From contig CATNEN010000032.1 in assembly GCA_950097015.1 (NCBI GenBank), positions 434,001-498,000 on the forward strand: DNA of 64,000 bases. The letters are read 5' to 3'. Each line of letters opens with the position of its first letter. Within the stretch, counting starts at the first letter, position 1. The DNA is from Macrostomum hystrix. Lineage: Eukaryota; Platyhelminthes; Macrostomidae. The notes under the pieces are model-generated. The model ran no database searches. It was not told where the DNA came from and worked only from the letters and a program-made list of their open reading frames with translations. The translations under genes and the position numbers were made by a program. This document shows, one piece after another, positions 12,313 through 25,327 of this stretch.

Positions 12313-13083
12313 GTAATCTTCTGTAAATATATTTCTTATTCCAAACACCGAAATGTTCGAAATGTTTCTGGGAAAAAGATCAGTTTTTTTTGAAGAACAG
12401 TTTTTTAGTCCTTTTTATATTCACTGTTTAAAAGCACTAAATGTATATTTATGTTAAGTTTAGAAGTATAGCATATTCTAAACCACTCAGTTTCTTATTT
12501 TAAGCAACCCATTAGCTTTACTGTCATTTATTTTTCTGTTGTCATATGTGCTGTTTTGTGTGGAATTGATGTTTTATAAGATTTAGATCACACAATTAAC
12601 CTAGTGTGACACAATAGTTTAATTTGTGTATTAATCTATTTAGAATCCCAACTCAACTATTGTCTGCATATTTTTTACCTTCTTTTTAAACGTTATGTGC
12701 AATAACCTTTATCCCAATTTTCATCAGTGCAATATTACATTCCGAAAATAATGCTGCTAAAAATTGTTTTGTTTGAATGCAGACTTTTAGCTTTTTGTTT
12801 TCTAAACGCATTGGTTGATTTTTTGTTTTTATAAAACCATGATGAAAACATATTTATCGCGGGATACACAAATAGAAAATGTTGAAGTCTACATTACTTT
12901 TCGTTATACATTCATACTACTGAAAACACCTGGTTGAGCAGTCTGACTTGAGCATATCTGAGTTATTTAATTGTTCATAACGAACGCTTCATTTGCTTTT
13001 TGGTATCAATTAGCGTCATCAGCTGTCCTTTAATTAAAAATCATAGATTCGATCATTCAGTCCACTAATACACTGTTTGTCAA
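12313..13083. other. Unassigned AT-rich spacer
   Basis: Nothing recognised. Confidence 0.4.
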
Positions 13084-14650
13084 TGCACCAGTTCATCAGT
13101 GCATCAGTCCATCAGTGCACCAGTTCATCAGTGCATCAGTCCATCAGTGCACCAGTCCATCAATGCATCAGTCCATCAATGCACCAGTCCATCAATGCAC
13201 CAGTCCATCAATGCACCAGTCCATCAGTGCATCAGTCCATCAATGCATCAGTCCATCAATGCACCAGTTCATCAATGCATCAGTCCATCAATGCATCAGT
13301 CCATCAATGCATCAGTCCATCAGTGCATGAGTCCATCAGTGCATCAGTCCATCAATGCACCAGTCCATCAATGCACCAGTCCATCAGTGCATCAGTCCAT
13401 CAGTGCACCAGTTCATCAGTGCATCAGTCCATCAGTGCATCAGTCCATCAATGCATCAGTCCATCAGTGCATCAGTCCATCAATGCACCAGTCCATCAAT
13501 GCACCAGTCCATCAGTGCATCAGTCCATCAGTGCATCAGTCCATCAATGCATCAGTCCATCAGTGCACCAGTCCATCAATGCACCAGTTCATCAGTGCAT
13601 CAGTCCATCAGTGCATCAGTCCATCAATGCACCAGTCCATCAGTGCATCAGTCCATCAATGCACCAGTCCATCAGTGCATCAGTCCATCAATGCACCAGT
13701 TCATCAGTGCATCAGTCCATCAGTGCACCAGTTCATCAGTGCATCAGTCCATCAGTGCACCAGTCCTTCAATGCACCAGTCCATCAATGCATCAGTCCAT
13801 CAATGCACCAGTCCATCAATGCATCAGTCCATCAATGCACCAGTTCATCAATGCATCAGTCCATCAATGCATCAGTCCATCAATGCATCAGTCCATCAGT
13901 CCATCAGTCCATCAGTGCATCAGTCCATCAATGCATCAGTCCATCAATGCACCAGTCCATCAATGCACCAGTCCATCAGTCCATCAATGCATCAGTCCAT
14001 CAATGCATCAGTCCATCAGTGCATCAGTCCATCAGTGCATCAGTCCATCAATGCATCAGTCCATCAATGCATCAGTCCATCAATGCACCAGTCCATCAAT
14101 GCACCAGTCCATCAGTCCATCAGTCCATCAGTGCATCAGTCCATCAATGCATCAGTCCATCAGTGCATCAGTCCATCAATGCACCAGTCCATCAATGCAC
14201 CAGTCCATCAGTGCATCAGTCCATCAGTGCATCAGTCCATCAATGCATCAGTCCATCAGTGCACCAGTCCATCAATGCACCAGTTCATCAGTGCATCAGT
14301 CCAACAGTGCATCAGTCCATCAATGCACCAGTCCATCAATGCACCAGTCCATCAGTCCATCAGTGCATCAGTCCATCAATGCACCAGTTTATCAGTGCAC
14401 CAGTCCATCAATGGACTAGTCCATCAATGCATCAGTCCATCAATGCACCAGTCCATCAATGCACCAGTCCATCAATGCACCAGTCCATCAGTCCATCAGT
14501 GCATCAGTCCATCAATGCACCAGTTTATCAGTGCATCAGTCCATCAATGCACCAGTTTATCAGTGCACCAGTCCATCAATGGACTAGTCCATCAATGCAT
14601 CAGTCCATCAATGCATCAGTCCATCAATGCACCAGTCCATCAATACATCA
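13084..14650. repeat. 16-bp minisatellite CATCAGTGCATCAGTC, ~98 copies
   Basis: An unbroken array of a 16-bp unit varying at three sites (CATCA[G/A]TGCA[T/C]CAGT[C/T]), with occasional 8-bp half units (CATCAGTC) and a larger GGACTAG variant near 14,410 and 14,580. Because 16 is not a multiple of 3 and the unit has no stop in any frame, all three + frames stay open (up to 567 codons of His/Gln/Ser repeat). There is no evidence that these are translated. Confidence 0.97.
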
Positions 14651-15806
14651 ATCCTTTATTTCATAAGTTTCAAAATGTTCGCAGCAAACTGTTTATACCC
14701 CCATCTATAGAGATTTTGGTTTGGGTGACATTAGCCAATATAGACACCTGTTTGTTCTATTACTTGTTATGCAATCGCGTACTTTACACGTTCCTGCTAT
14801 AACAGGCAAAGCCTAAACGACAAATGGGCATCTGGCAAAGTGAATTCGGAAAGTGCAGTCATCTCTGCGTAACGCAGCTGCGATCTTAGAGAACAACTAT
14901 AGGCCCTATTAGTATTAATGATAATTTCATACATTTCCGGCTTACATGACGCAATCACATGAGCTACTCGCCAGGTGCACTATTGCATTAATCAGGAGCA
15001 AACGCACTGAGGTCTGGCTCATCAGCTTCTCATCATGAGCGATTCAAATCAGCCAGACATTCAGCTAGTCAGCTAGTCCCACTAGAGACAAATCCAGGGG
15101 TCTCTGGGGGGAGGGGAGCGGTCCTAGCTCCTCGATCCTGCCCGAAGGGCGCGGGGGCCACGAAGGGTGAGATAACAGGTGGTGCGAGAAGGGCATAAGT
15201 GGTAGATTGGCGGAGATGGATAGCACCTGATCCAAGGGGGCTCGCGGCCCGCCACCTGCTCAGCCGCAATGCTCATCACAAAATCCTCAATCGGGTTCCG
15301 ATTGCCGCTAAGCCATTTCTCCATTTTTTTCCTCCTCAATAGGGCAATTTAATTGGGCGTCGGCGGATTAGGAAAGAAAAAAATGTGTCCAGATCATGGT
15401 GCCGTTGCAATCGTTTCTGCCCTGCTACCCCTCTGTTATCTCATTCCCGTGGGATTTAGGCCAAATATTGGAATGAGATGAGGCGGCACAGAATTATGGG
15501 GGGGCTGGTTGAGTAACTGCGGATTAACACTCTAGCGGGTGCTGAGGGCGGGCTAATCCTGCCTGACCCTTGCTGGTCTAGGTGACTGTCATCAAATTAT
15601 TGCCAACCTGCGGTAACAAATCTTATGCGTATGTGCGCCTGGAGATCGTGACCGACTGGCAGGCTGCCAAATCAGCCAATTTCACGGCGCTGCGAACCTC
15701 GCGCTTTCGTAGCGTAGCGGTGGGAGGAAAACTGACGGTCAACAAGAATATTGATAATTCTCAGTTTAATCAAATGCTAATTTTCTAAGAAGACTGCAGA
15801 TAGAGC
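14651..15806. other. Unassigned spacer
   Basis: GC content rises from about 15,000 on. No exon could be supported; the short frames on both strands have no recognisable similarity. Confidence 0.4.
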
Positions 15807-15945
15807 AGGTGGAGAGGCAAATCTCCCAGATCCTCAGGTGGGAGAGTCGAATCTCCCAGATCCTCAGGTGGGAGTGGCGAATCTCCCAGATCCTCAGGTG
15901 GGAGAGTCGAATCTCCCAGATCCTCAGGTTAGGAGAGACAAATTT
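15807..15945. repeat. 30-bp minisatellite, 4-5 copies
   Basis: Four to five copies of a 30-bp unit with core AATCTCCCAGATCCTCAGGT followed by GGGAG(A/T)G(T/G)CG; the last copy is diverged. Confidence 0.9.
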
Positions 15946-17957
15946 CCCAAATCTTTAGTTAACCTGTTACCAGGCAAGCAGGAGCAGCAGCAGTTGCTAC
16001 TTCGGCCTCAGGTGGTGAATCTGAAACCGATTTTTCCTGATTTCTAGGCTGATGGACCAGCCGATGGGAGCAAAGAGCGGAAGCTGCTCTCCCCCGAACG
16101 AATGTGCTCTCGAAATCCCAGAAGGGAAATCACAGACGGGACAGCTCGCACGCATCATTTGGCATAATTGGGGAGGAGGTGGTTGGCGTGGGGGGGTTTC
16201 TGCCGAATGAAGGCTGGGAACGCTGCTACAGGTAGTTCTGCGGCGGTGGAAGCTCCCCCAGCTTAATAGGGAGCATGATGAGGCTGTTGGGCCAGTCGGT
16301 AATTGCCGCAGATCATGCCCTAGTTGCGGCCTTAATCTGTATTATTTCAACCTAATTACCCGGAGATTATGTCACAGAATGGGATCATTAGATTATCAGT
16401 GTGTGAGTGTGTGTGTAGGGCAGCGGATTCGCATGCAAGACACTTCAAGGATTTAGTCCCATCCTCCATCAGTTCTTATCTATTTTTTCTATAATCTTAT
16501 CCCGCAACGTAGAGAAGCCGCAGTGGTCGTGAGAATGAGTCCGATGGGAACTGCATCACTTCCCCTAATTAGGGCCAATTAAAGCCACCTGGCTGCACTC
16601 CTGGACCCGGCTGTGTTCATTGCCTGCTCGCGCCATTATCTGTCGCTATTCTGCAACTTGTTTAACTGTCTTTCGGACCTCCTGCACCACTGGCCTGTTT
16701 CTCAGCGGGGTGACATTTCTGTGTCCCGCTCTGTGACTAATGAATTTCAGTCATAATCATAAACTGTTTCTCATTTCTCAATCAGTAGTCAGAACGGCGA
16801 AACAGCGGGGACAGGAATTTCTCGGCAGCAGCAGCAGCGGCGGCGGCGGCGGCGGTGACAGCTTCGTCAGGCCGATCAATGAGCAGCTAATGATCAGTTT
16901 TCTTTGTGTTAATTAGATGAAGGCGGCCTCTGAGCCCGCTTGAGGCCGCATCGCGTGGTGGGCGGGAGTGAGACTGCCGCGCCTGCATTGCCTTCCCGTG
17001 TGCGGCCCAATTTAGGCGGGCCGAAATTCGATTAGCAAATTCATTGGCATATACTGAGAGTCTGGCAGCAGTCATCAGCCTGCTCACCCGCGCTGAGAAT
17101 AAACTCAACTCACAACCCGCCGGCTGCATTAGGAGAAAATGGAAATCACTTAAACAGCAGCAGAACCAAACTGTAGGCCCGGGCTAGAAAAACTGCCAAT
17201 TTCTCCCTCAGATTAATTGCTCCTAATTGGGACAAGCGGCTGCTACTAGCGAAGGGGATTTGGCGACTAAACAAATCCCGGATTTCTACTCTCTCTGATG
17301 TGTGTGTGTCGGATCCCCGCTGAGATTTGCCCGCCTCCATCCTTTGTAATTGACTCCATCCAATCCTATTAGCAGTCGTGATTGGCCACTACATTCGCAT
17401 TTCTTCCCACTGTTACCCCCTCCGATGCGCTGATTCCGTGATTTCTGTGTCAGCCGCGATCAACACGAATTCTGACTGGGGGAGAGTAAAAAAATCGAAT
17501 TTCAACAGTTTCTTAATGAAGCCAGCGGGGCTCCGGCGTGAGCGCAAAATCCCTTGTTAGCGATGGCATCTCAGCCTAGCCCCCGCGGCTAGCAAGATTG
17601 ATAATCAAGACAATCAATTAGTGGATAAAAAAGCAGCAGACAAATGTTGCTCAAACTTAGACTTAGAGAAGTTTTTGAAGCAAACAAATCTTTTTGTGAC
17701 ATCATCTGCGTAAAACAGTACCTGGTATTCTGGCAGTTAACACTTGTATTAACATTGAAATGCCTCAGATTTCAGCACTCCTGTTATCACCTAATCAAAT
17801 GTCACACAATCAAGGCCATGATTTCATTTTACATATTGTAATCACTATTAGCTGTACAATGTGATAATGTGGGGGCATGGTTAGACAAAGAATAATTTAT
17901 GACAATTAGCACTATAGTGAAAAGAACGACCATATCAAACTTAAAAATGATATACAA
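15946..17957. other. GC-richer non-coding flank upstream of bsh
   Basis: About 2 kb of moderately GC-rich sequence with many AATTAG/TAATTA words, a short GT run (16,400-16,418) and a GGC trinucleotide run (about 16,838-16,855). No exon is visible. Its position and homeodomain-like ATTA words would suit a cis-regulatory domain of the downstream homeobox gene, but this is speculative. Confidence 0.35.
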
Positions 17958-18320
<363 letters not shown>

Positions 18321-19184
18321 AGTAAGCATGAAAATCACTTTCCGCCCAAATTTCAATTCATTAGCAAAAGAGGGCATGAAACTGGCAATTCAACAGACGA
18401 TAGCAGCGGAGAAGCAGGTTTTGGTTCGGTTCTTAACTGCTCCAGTGGATCACGAAAGATCTTAATTTGCGCGCCGGGCCCTCTAAAGCAAGGGAAACTT
18501 ATCCCCTTTAACCGGCTCGATGGCGTGCCCGAGTCGGGAATTAACGGAGTGGGGAGCTAAGCAGCATTTGGCAGCCCTCTGATTTCGCGAGGAAGGAGGT
18601 GTCGGAATTTAAGGAAATTGGCGGCAGGGCTAAGTGGCCGCCTAACGAACTAAAAGGTTCCCTGGCTTCCAATTAACTTTCACTTTGGGATACCGTTACT
18701 AATGACTCGGCGGTTGGGCTAATCTAGATTATTTTTTATCAATTATTCCTCTCTTACCTGCATTCTTCATTTGATTCAATTTCTCCAACTTGTGTAAAGT
18801 AATAGGAATAAGAATCTGCGAATCCCAAAACGACGCCCTCGTGTCCCCTGACAAAATCCTTCTATTCCCAAACAGCATCCTCCTGTCCCCAGACAAAATC
18901 CTTCTATTCCCAAACAATATCCACCATTTTCCAGAAAAATCATTCCATTCTTAATTAGAATCCTTCATCTCTAAGTTTCACCGAATCGTGAAATCGGTTC
19001 CTTTAAAACTAGCTTTAGATATTAAAAGAAACTGAAGTTTTTAACGTAAAAAAGTGACCCACTTTTCGAGGTCACAGCTACGAGTAAGCAACAGTTCCAC
19101 GCTAGCTGACCAGTTGGTCGGGTTAGAGTTAGTTGGAGATGGATGAGCCTGTCTGTCGCTTGAACTCAAGCGCAGCCTCCTGAA
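18321..19184. other. Proximal upstream region of bsh, with a short 41-bp repeat
   Basis: Contains about two and a half imperfect copies of a 41-bp unit with core ACAAAATCCTTCTATTCCCA (about 18,815-18,930). Otherwise unique non-coding sequence. Confidence 0.5.
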
Positions 19185-19216
19185 CCAATCAAGCCCCGGT
19201 CTCAATCGCTGATTGG
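19185..19216 (+). promoter_or_regulatory. Pair of CCAAT boxes in the probable bsh promoter
   Basis: AACCAATCA at about 19,183-19,191 and the inverted form TGATTGGTT at about 19,210-19,218 lie some 170-205 bp before the bsh start codon. Paired CCAAT motifs are common in animal promoters. No TATA box is evident. The transcription start site is not determined. Confidence 0.4.
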
Positions 19217-19389
19217 TTGTTGGCTTCGGGCTCGGAGGAGGTAGGGCAGTTTTGAGTAGGAAAATTGAAGATCTCTTCTGAGCAGAAATATAGCAAATCT
19301 CGAGCCATAGAAACCTGCTCTTAACCGGAACAGAAGCAGCAACAGCTCAGAGAAAGTCGGTATCATTGAGCACAGGCAGCATTTGTGAC

Positions 19390-22300
19390 ATGGCCGCACC
19401 CAAACCGCAAAGCCTCGGCAGCGCATTCAAGATCGACAACCTGTTGAAGGAGACGAAGCCGCCGGCCAGTTCGACCTTCCAGCCGGCGACGTCGTCGCAG
19501 CTGATGTCCGCCGAGCTGCCGGCGCTGTTCGCCGCCGCGGGACTGCCGCATCCTCCGCCGCCGCCACCGCAGCTGGGGCACCAGCGCGGTCCCTTCGACT
19601 TTGGCGCTGGTTTTCCGTATCCGCCAATTCTGCCGCCGCTCAGCGCCGCCTACAAGTGCGACTCGGCCGCCTTCTTCCTGCCAGGCGGAGGTGAGTGCAC
19701 GGCACCTGCCGATTCTAGATTCAGAGATCCATTGTGCCAGCTTAACTGTAGTGCAGATAATTCATGTCTATGCTCAAAAGGAAGACACTATTTGACCTCA
19801 CCAAGGACTTCTAAATATGCAGAGCTCGTAGCCCAGCGGTTTAATTCTCCAGGGCTTCAGTTGGACTAGACATTTCTCAAGAAACCTAGGCCACTGGCTT
19901 GTCATTAGCTCGACGCCGCGAGAACGATCGTGATTTTTATTGATGCTATGTACAGAAGTCCTTGGTCTAGTCCATCATAGCATTAGTCAATATTTATAAT
20001 ATTGCAGGAATTCTGCCAAGTAAAACATCAAATAAAAGCGTCATGAATCTCTGCAGGACACATTTCCCAGATGTTCCGATTTTGTAAGAAATTTTGGAAG
20101 TTAATAAGAAGGATGAAATAATCAGTTTTTTTTCGGGAAAATCGCTCTACAGGACTTCTATTAATTTTCGTGGGCCCTTCCCGCTGTGAAAATTGTAACC
20201 TTAGCAATTGTGCATGCAGCAATAAATAACGGGGAGAGGCCACTCCCTGCAGATCCCACAGAATCCCTGCTCTCTCTCTCCGGAGAGCCCCGCACAATTG
20301 CCAGTTTCCTGTAACACAATTGCCGCCCGAATTCTTAGCCATCAACTTGTTATCGCTTTAGCCTGGGGGGGGAGGCGCCAGTTTCCAAGAAACATGATTT
20401 GTGTCAAATCAAGTTAACAGCCACTGACGCTTTATTCAATCAGAGTTCCGCTACTCGAAAATCGACACCCAAAAGCGCCGGGAAAACATCGAAAGAGCGC
20501 GACTTGACGAAATCCATTTGCTTGAAATTGAGTCACTCGTGGAGCAGTCGCTTAGGCTGTAGTCAAGCTAGACAAGAAATCCCACCATCTTAAGATTGCG
20601 AAACGAGAGTCCAAAGCCTGCCGCCCGCTTGGTGTCTAGATGAGGACTAAAGGGAGACAGGCTTGAGGGGGGTGGCATTTATCCCTGATTGAGGCTGGGA
20701 CAAATTTTATCCATATCCCATTCTGCTCCGCTTTTCCTTCTAACCCCCTCCCTGTTTCCTCACCATCTCCTCCTCTTTAGCCCTGCTAGGCGCTCCCCTT
20801 TTCGGCCGCCAGGAGACGGCAATGCGCAATTAGGCCAGAGGGATAATAATCCCTTCACCGCAGCGAGAAAAGATAATTGGCTGCCAATTTACTAGAACTG
20901 TTGCATCTCCTGGTTGCCGAAATTTGTGCCGTTTAGGGGGATTGGGAGCATAATCCCACCAGGTAGCTAATTCCCTTTTATTTCTCTAATCCCACCCTGA
21001 CAAACTCTCTTTCTCTCGGTTCGTTAACTTCTTTTGCGTCTGAAGGACAGAAAATTAAAAGAGAGGCAAAGAGTGGAAAACTTATAGATCGGAGAAATCA
21101 GGAGGGAGGTTTGATTTCTTTGTACAAGTAGTTTCGGATCAATCCTGTTTCAGGCAAGTGAAGATTTGCTGAGCTTTCGCGTAATAGCTCGTATATGTCA
21201 TTTAGAGAAATGGTTAATTGCTTGTACTCGCATATTAAAGTAATCTACGAATAATATGAGATTTAGTTAGCTAGATTGCTTAGTTAGCTAGCCAAGCAAT
21301 GTACATGTTTAACTTTTTATAAAGTGTACACGCTGTACACCGAACCCCCAAAACAGCACCCATCCCAATTCCCGCAGTGTGCAAACCAAATCAACCCTCC
21401 TGCACACCCACCTCAATTCCCGCAGTGTGCGAACCAAATCAACCCTCCTGCACACCCACCTCAATTCCCGCAGTGTGCGAACCAAATCAACCCTCCTGCA
21501 CACCCACCTCAATTCCCGCAATGTGCGAACCAAATCAACCCTCCTGCACACCCACCTCAATTCCCGCAGTGTGCGAACCAAATCAACCCTCCGACGCACC
21601 CGCCCCAATTCCCGCAGTGTGCCAACAAACCAGCCTACGACGCACCCACCCCAATTCCCGCAGTGTGCAAACAAATCAACCCTCCGACGCACCCACGCTA
21701 ATTCCCGCAGCGTGCAAACAAATCAACCCTCCTGCGCACCCACCTCAATTCCCGCAGTGTGCGAACAAATCAACCCTCCGACGCACCCACGCTAATTCCC
21801 GCAGCGTGCAAACAAATCAACCCTCTGACGCACCCACCCCAATTCCCGCAGTGTGCGAACAAATCAACCCTCCGACGCACCCACGCTAATTCCCGCAGCG
21901 TGCAAACAAATCAACCCTCTGACGCACCCACCCCAATTCCCGCAGTGTGCGAACAAATCAACCCTCCGACGCACCCACGCTAATTCCCGCAGCGTGCAAA
22001 CAAATCAACCCTCCTGCGCACCCACCTCAATTCCCGCAGTGTGCGAACCAAATCAACCCTCTGACGCACCCACCCCAATTCCCGCAGTGTGCAAACAAAT
22101 CAACCCTCCGACGCACCCACGCTAATTCCCGCAGCGTGCAAACAAATCAACCCTCCGACGCAACCACCCCAATTCCCGCAGCGTGCAAACAAATCAACCC
22201 TCCGACGCAACCACCCCAATTCCCGCAGCGTGCAAACAAATCAACCCTCCGACGCACCCACCCCAATTCCCGCAGTGTGCAAACAAATCAACCCTCCGAC

Positions 22301-22785
22301 GCACTCATCCCAATTCCCACAGTCTGCAAACCAATCAACCCTCCTGCGCACCCACCTCAATTCCCGCAGTGTACCCATCGATTTCTCTCTACGGCGGTGA
22401 CCAATCCGGAAAGGCCTGTCGCAGGCGCAAGGCTCGTACGGTGTTTAGCGACGCCCAATTGTCTGGTCTTGAGCAGCGCTTTGAAACTCAGCGCTACTTG
22501 AGTACACCGGAGCGGATCGAGCTGGCCAATCAGCTCAGCCTGACGGAGGTGCAGGTGAAAACCTGGTTCCAGAACAGGCGAATGAAGCACAAGAAGCTAG
22601 TGCGCAAGCAGACTGGTCAGCAGGGCGCCGGCGGAGTCCTAGGAGGCGGCGTCGGCGACATCCGAGACCACTGCAGCGGCGCTGACGACGGCCGCGCCTC
22701 ACTCAGCAGCTTTGTTGACGACGATGAAGTAGGCGACGCAGACAGGGATGACGACCTGAGTCCAGCCTCCATTGAAGAGCCATGA
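19390..22785 (+). CDS. bsh: Brain-specific homeobox transcription factor (bsh/Bsx)
   Basis: Exons 19,390-19,690 and 22,370-22,785 predict 238 residues; donor GGAG|GTGAGT, acceptor ATTCCCGCAG, phase 1 on both sides. The homeodomain is at about residues 119-178. It begins [11 protein letters not shown] and carries [15 protein letters not shown] and [15 protein letters not shown], with Gln50 and Asn51, matching the Bsx/bsh family almost word for word. Near the N-terminus FKIDNLL resembles the eh1-like Groucho-binding motif (human BSX has FFIEDILL), and a Pro-rich segment follows (six prolines around residue 60). The C-terminus is acidic, as in BSX. The family is a nuclear DNA-binding regulator of neural, and in vertebrates hypothalamic, cell identity. 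Intron 1 (2,679 bp) ends in a roughly 1-kb minisatellite whose last copy supplies the acceptor. The start ATG is the first in frame after an upstream stop-containing leader. Confidence 0.94.
21345..22369 (+). repeat. 47/48-bp minisatellite at the end of bsh intron 1
   Basis: About 22 copies of a 47- or 48-bp unit built of CAATTCCCGCAGTGTGC, AAACAAATCAACCCTCC and GACGCACCCACC. Each copy contains a pyrimidine-rich stretch followed by CCCGCAG, i.e. a potential 3' splice site. The last copy directly precedes exon 2. Two subtypes exist: 48-bp copies with CGAACCAAATC and 47-bp copies with AAACAAATC. Confidence 0.95.
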
Positions 22786-23254
22786 ACGTTCTGATTGGAT
22801 GATTCACATATATAACAATTGCTTTTTCCGACAAATTCTCCTGCAAGCTTGTGTTTCATTTGTTCTCCAGTATTTCACATGTCCTTGATTATTTCAGCGT
22901 AAAAATTGCGAGTTAAAAAAATTGTTAATTTTGTCATGCAGATTAAGCTATAGGTCCATTAAGTTTTCAATTTATGCGAAATTCTACTTTCGTATTATTC
23001 AGTAATTTGCCGAATCCACGACTCCTCCCAGCTATAAAAATCCTAGGTGTACAAAAAATTCACGTGTTTTGTACATAGCAAAGGTTTTAGTTCAATATAC
23101 TCGTATTGAATTTTTTAACTTTCCATGGCGTAAAATCTAATATACTAAAAATGAAAATCTTGCTTGCTTGCTTGCTTTACTGACTAAAAATGACTCAAAT
23201 CGACCATCTAAGCGCGATCTCTAAAAGGTAGTTACGCAGAATATTTAAAGATTC
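22786..23254 (+). other. bsh 3' untranslated region
   Basis: AT-rich, non-coding, and followed by a polyadenylation hexamer. A short GCTT tetranucleotide run lies at about 23,160. Confidence 0.5.
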
Positions 23255-23260
23255 AATAAA
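23255..23260 (+). terminator. Candidate bsh polyadenylation signal AATAAA
   Basis: A canonical AATAAA hexamer lies 470 bp after the bsh stop codon. It is the first perfect hexamer seen on this strand after the gene. The cleavage site is not determined. Confidence 0.45.
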
Positions 23261-23598
23261 AAGAAATATATCTGACAAAATGCAAGTATTGATTGTTGCT
23301 CTTGATTTATAAAGAATATAAATGTATAATTTTCGCTGAACTCTTTTGTAAATATAAATTATTTAGGCGTGGATGAGACAATTATTACACGGGATACATG
23401 TATGATACCAGATGTACCGTCCAATATGATAAAATAAAATGTTTAGAGATATTAAACAGAAAACGACGCTGATGTTATGACGTGTCATGGAAACTGTCTT
23501 TATTCTTCCTGATCCAGTATATACGATGGCAAATCAGGATCTGCTGGAGGTCCGAGCTTACAACTCGAAACAACTTTAACATTAAGTAAATTCATTGC

Positions 23599-24559
23599 CA
23601 GTGTTGGGCATCGTTAACTTTTTATAACGGATTAAACATCGATCCGTTAAAGTTAAAATTACAAAAAAGTTAACGTTTTACAACATTAGCCGTTAATTTC
23701 AGAAAAAAGTTAACGTTTCAGCGTTAAAACGCGTTAATTTAAAAGCGTTAAAAAATAAAATTAGTAAAGGGCACGAGAAACCAACACGGCAACACATGAT
23801 TTCCAAAGTAATTTTCATGAGACACCATTTTCAAGTGGTGTTTCCAGAGTCAGCTGATGCATTAACAGTTTGACCACTAGTCACAATCACAACCGCACTA
23901 CCAGTCTACCACTATACTAAGGTATACACTGATAGAACGACTCTAATATTGTAGAGACTTTTAACCAGTCAGCAGATTCATTGGAGAACTCGAAACAAAT
24001 TCAGAGTATATTGCACACCTCATCTATCTCAACTTCTGTAACTTTATTCTTTCCGTAAGAGAAACCAACATCATGCGTAGCAGCGGTTTCTGTTTGAAAT
24101 TTTGATTAGCGCAATATGCGTTTAAAATGATTAACAGATTAACAAATAATGCATACTAAGCATTATTAATCAGTTAATATCAATACTATAGTCACAGCCA
24201 AACTGAAACTGTGCCAAACTATTAATCAATAATAATAATAACCAGTGGGCATTGGCACTATCCAACTCAGCGAAACCACGTGAATTGGTCACTTGGGCCA
24301 ACTTCGATCTAGACCGATTCTCTGAAATTGTTGCGAAAAAATGCTGAGTTTAAGTCTTTTCATTTGACGCGAATTTTGTGCAAAATTCGTAATTAACGGA
24401 AGTTAACTGCAGTTAAATCGTCAAAAAAGTAACGGAAATCAGGAATCCGTTAAAATAAAAAAAATTAACTGAGATCCGTTAAAGTAAAAAAAACGTTAGC
24501 GGACTTTAACGGACTTTAACGGTTAACGGACATTAACGACTTGTGCCCAACACTAGCTG
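23599..24559. mobile_element. hAT-type MITE (non-autonomous DNA transposon), 961 bp
   Basis: Flanked by the perfect 8-bp direct repeat TTCATTGC at 23,591-23,598 and 24,560-24,567. The ends are inverted: CAGTGTTGGGCA on the left against TGCCCAACACTAGCTG on the right (the right end has a 4-bp insertion). 8-bp duplications and CAGTGTTGGGC-type ends are typical of hAT elements. Both subterminal regions are packed with GTTAAC, CCGTTAAAG and TAACGG words, which resemble transposase-binding repeats. No transposase frame is present, so it depends on an autonomous relative. Confidence 0.88.
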
Positions 24560-24567
24560 TTCATTGC

Positions 24568-25327
24568 ACACTAAACTCTGCATTGCTTAATTTCAGTCCA
24601 CCGTGCCGTTAAATGGGAAACTAGCATTAGCTTAGCTGGGGTAATTGAGGGGAGTGTGGTGTCCCTCCCAATACGTGGACTGTCGGCTGTATATTTTGCG
24701 GACCCAAATGGGGCAGGATTGAAATCAAGAATAGTCTTTTGCGTGTTTATTAATATTAGGTCATCGAACTAATAAGTCATTTCATAATTTCATAATTCAT
24801 AATTCACTCACTCATGACAAAAAGGGAAGATGAAGTTAATATGTTATATCAAATGGGTGATTTAAAAATGAATGGTAACATGAATTTTGAAAATATAATA
24901 TAAAAAGAGTTATATATGCAATGTGCAAGGGAAAAGTAATTTACGTTTTCATTCAAAAGCTAAAGACTGTGTAAATGAAGGCTGATTTGAAGGCTTTATA
25001 TAGTAAAATTAAATATACTGAGCAGATCAACAATAAACTATGCCATTTTGGTAAAAAATTAATAGACAGAGGGCCAACAAAATCAACAAAAAGCACATTT
25101 GTTTGTTACGCTTTTACAGCATTAGTGAGACACTAGTCTCTTTTTTATAAATAAAATTAGACGTGTTGTTTTTTGAAATATAAAAAATCGAAAGAGAAGG
25201 AATTTTCTATATTTTTGTTAAACTCTTGTAATAGCGTCCTTGGATTATTCATTTTTTTATTTACACGATTTTTACTGGAATTTACACGAATTGACGTATA
25301 ATTTTTTAACTTTAAAGAACAATACAA
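24568..25327. other. AT-rich spacer upstream of CFAP36
   Basis: No further feature found. It probably includes the CFAP36 promoter, but no TATA or initiator could be assigned. Confidence 0.4.

Noticed and set aside
13099..14802. 567-codon open frame of His/Gln/Ser repeats
   Set aside because: It is the stop-free reading of a 16-bp minisatellite, and the other two + frames are equally open. No splice or start context and no family similarity.
15069..17560. Short ORFs in the GC-rich region upstream of bsh
   Set aside because: 60-80 codons, no similarity, no splice context, and both strands equally open because of base composition.
19691..19869. Read-through extension of bsh exon 1
   Set aside because: The open frame continues past a strong GTGAGT donor into sequence without family similarity; the spliced model joins in phase to the homeodomain.
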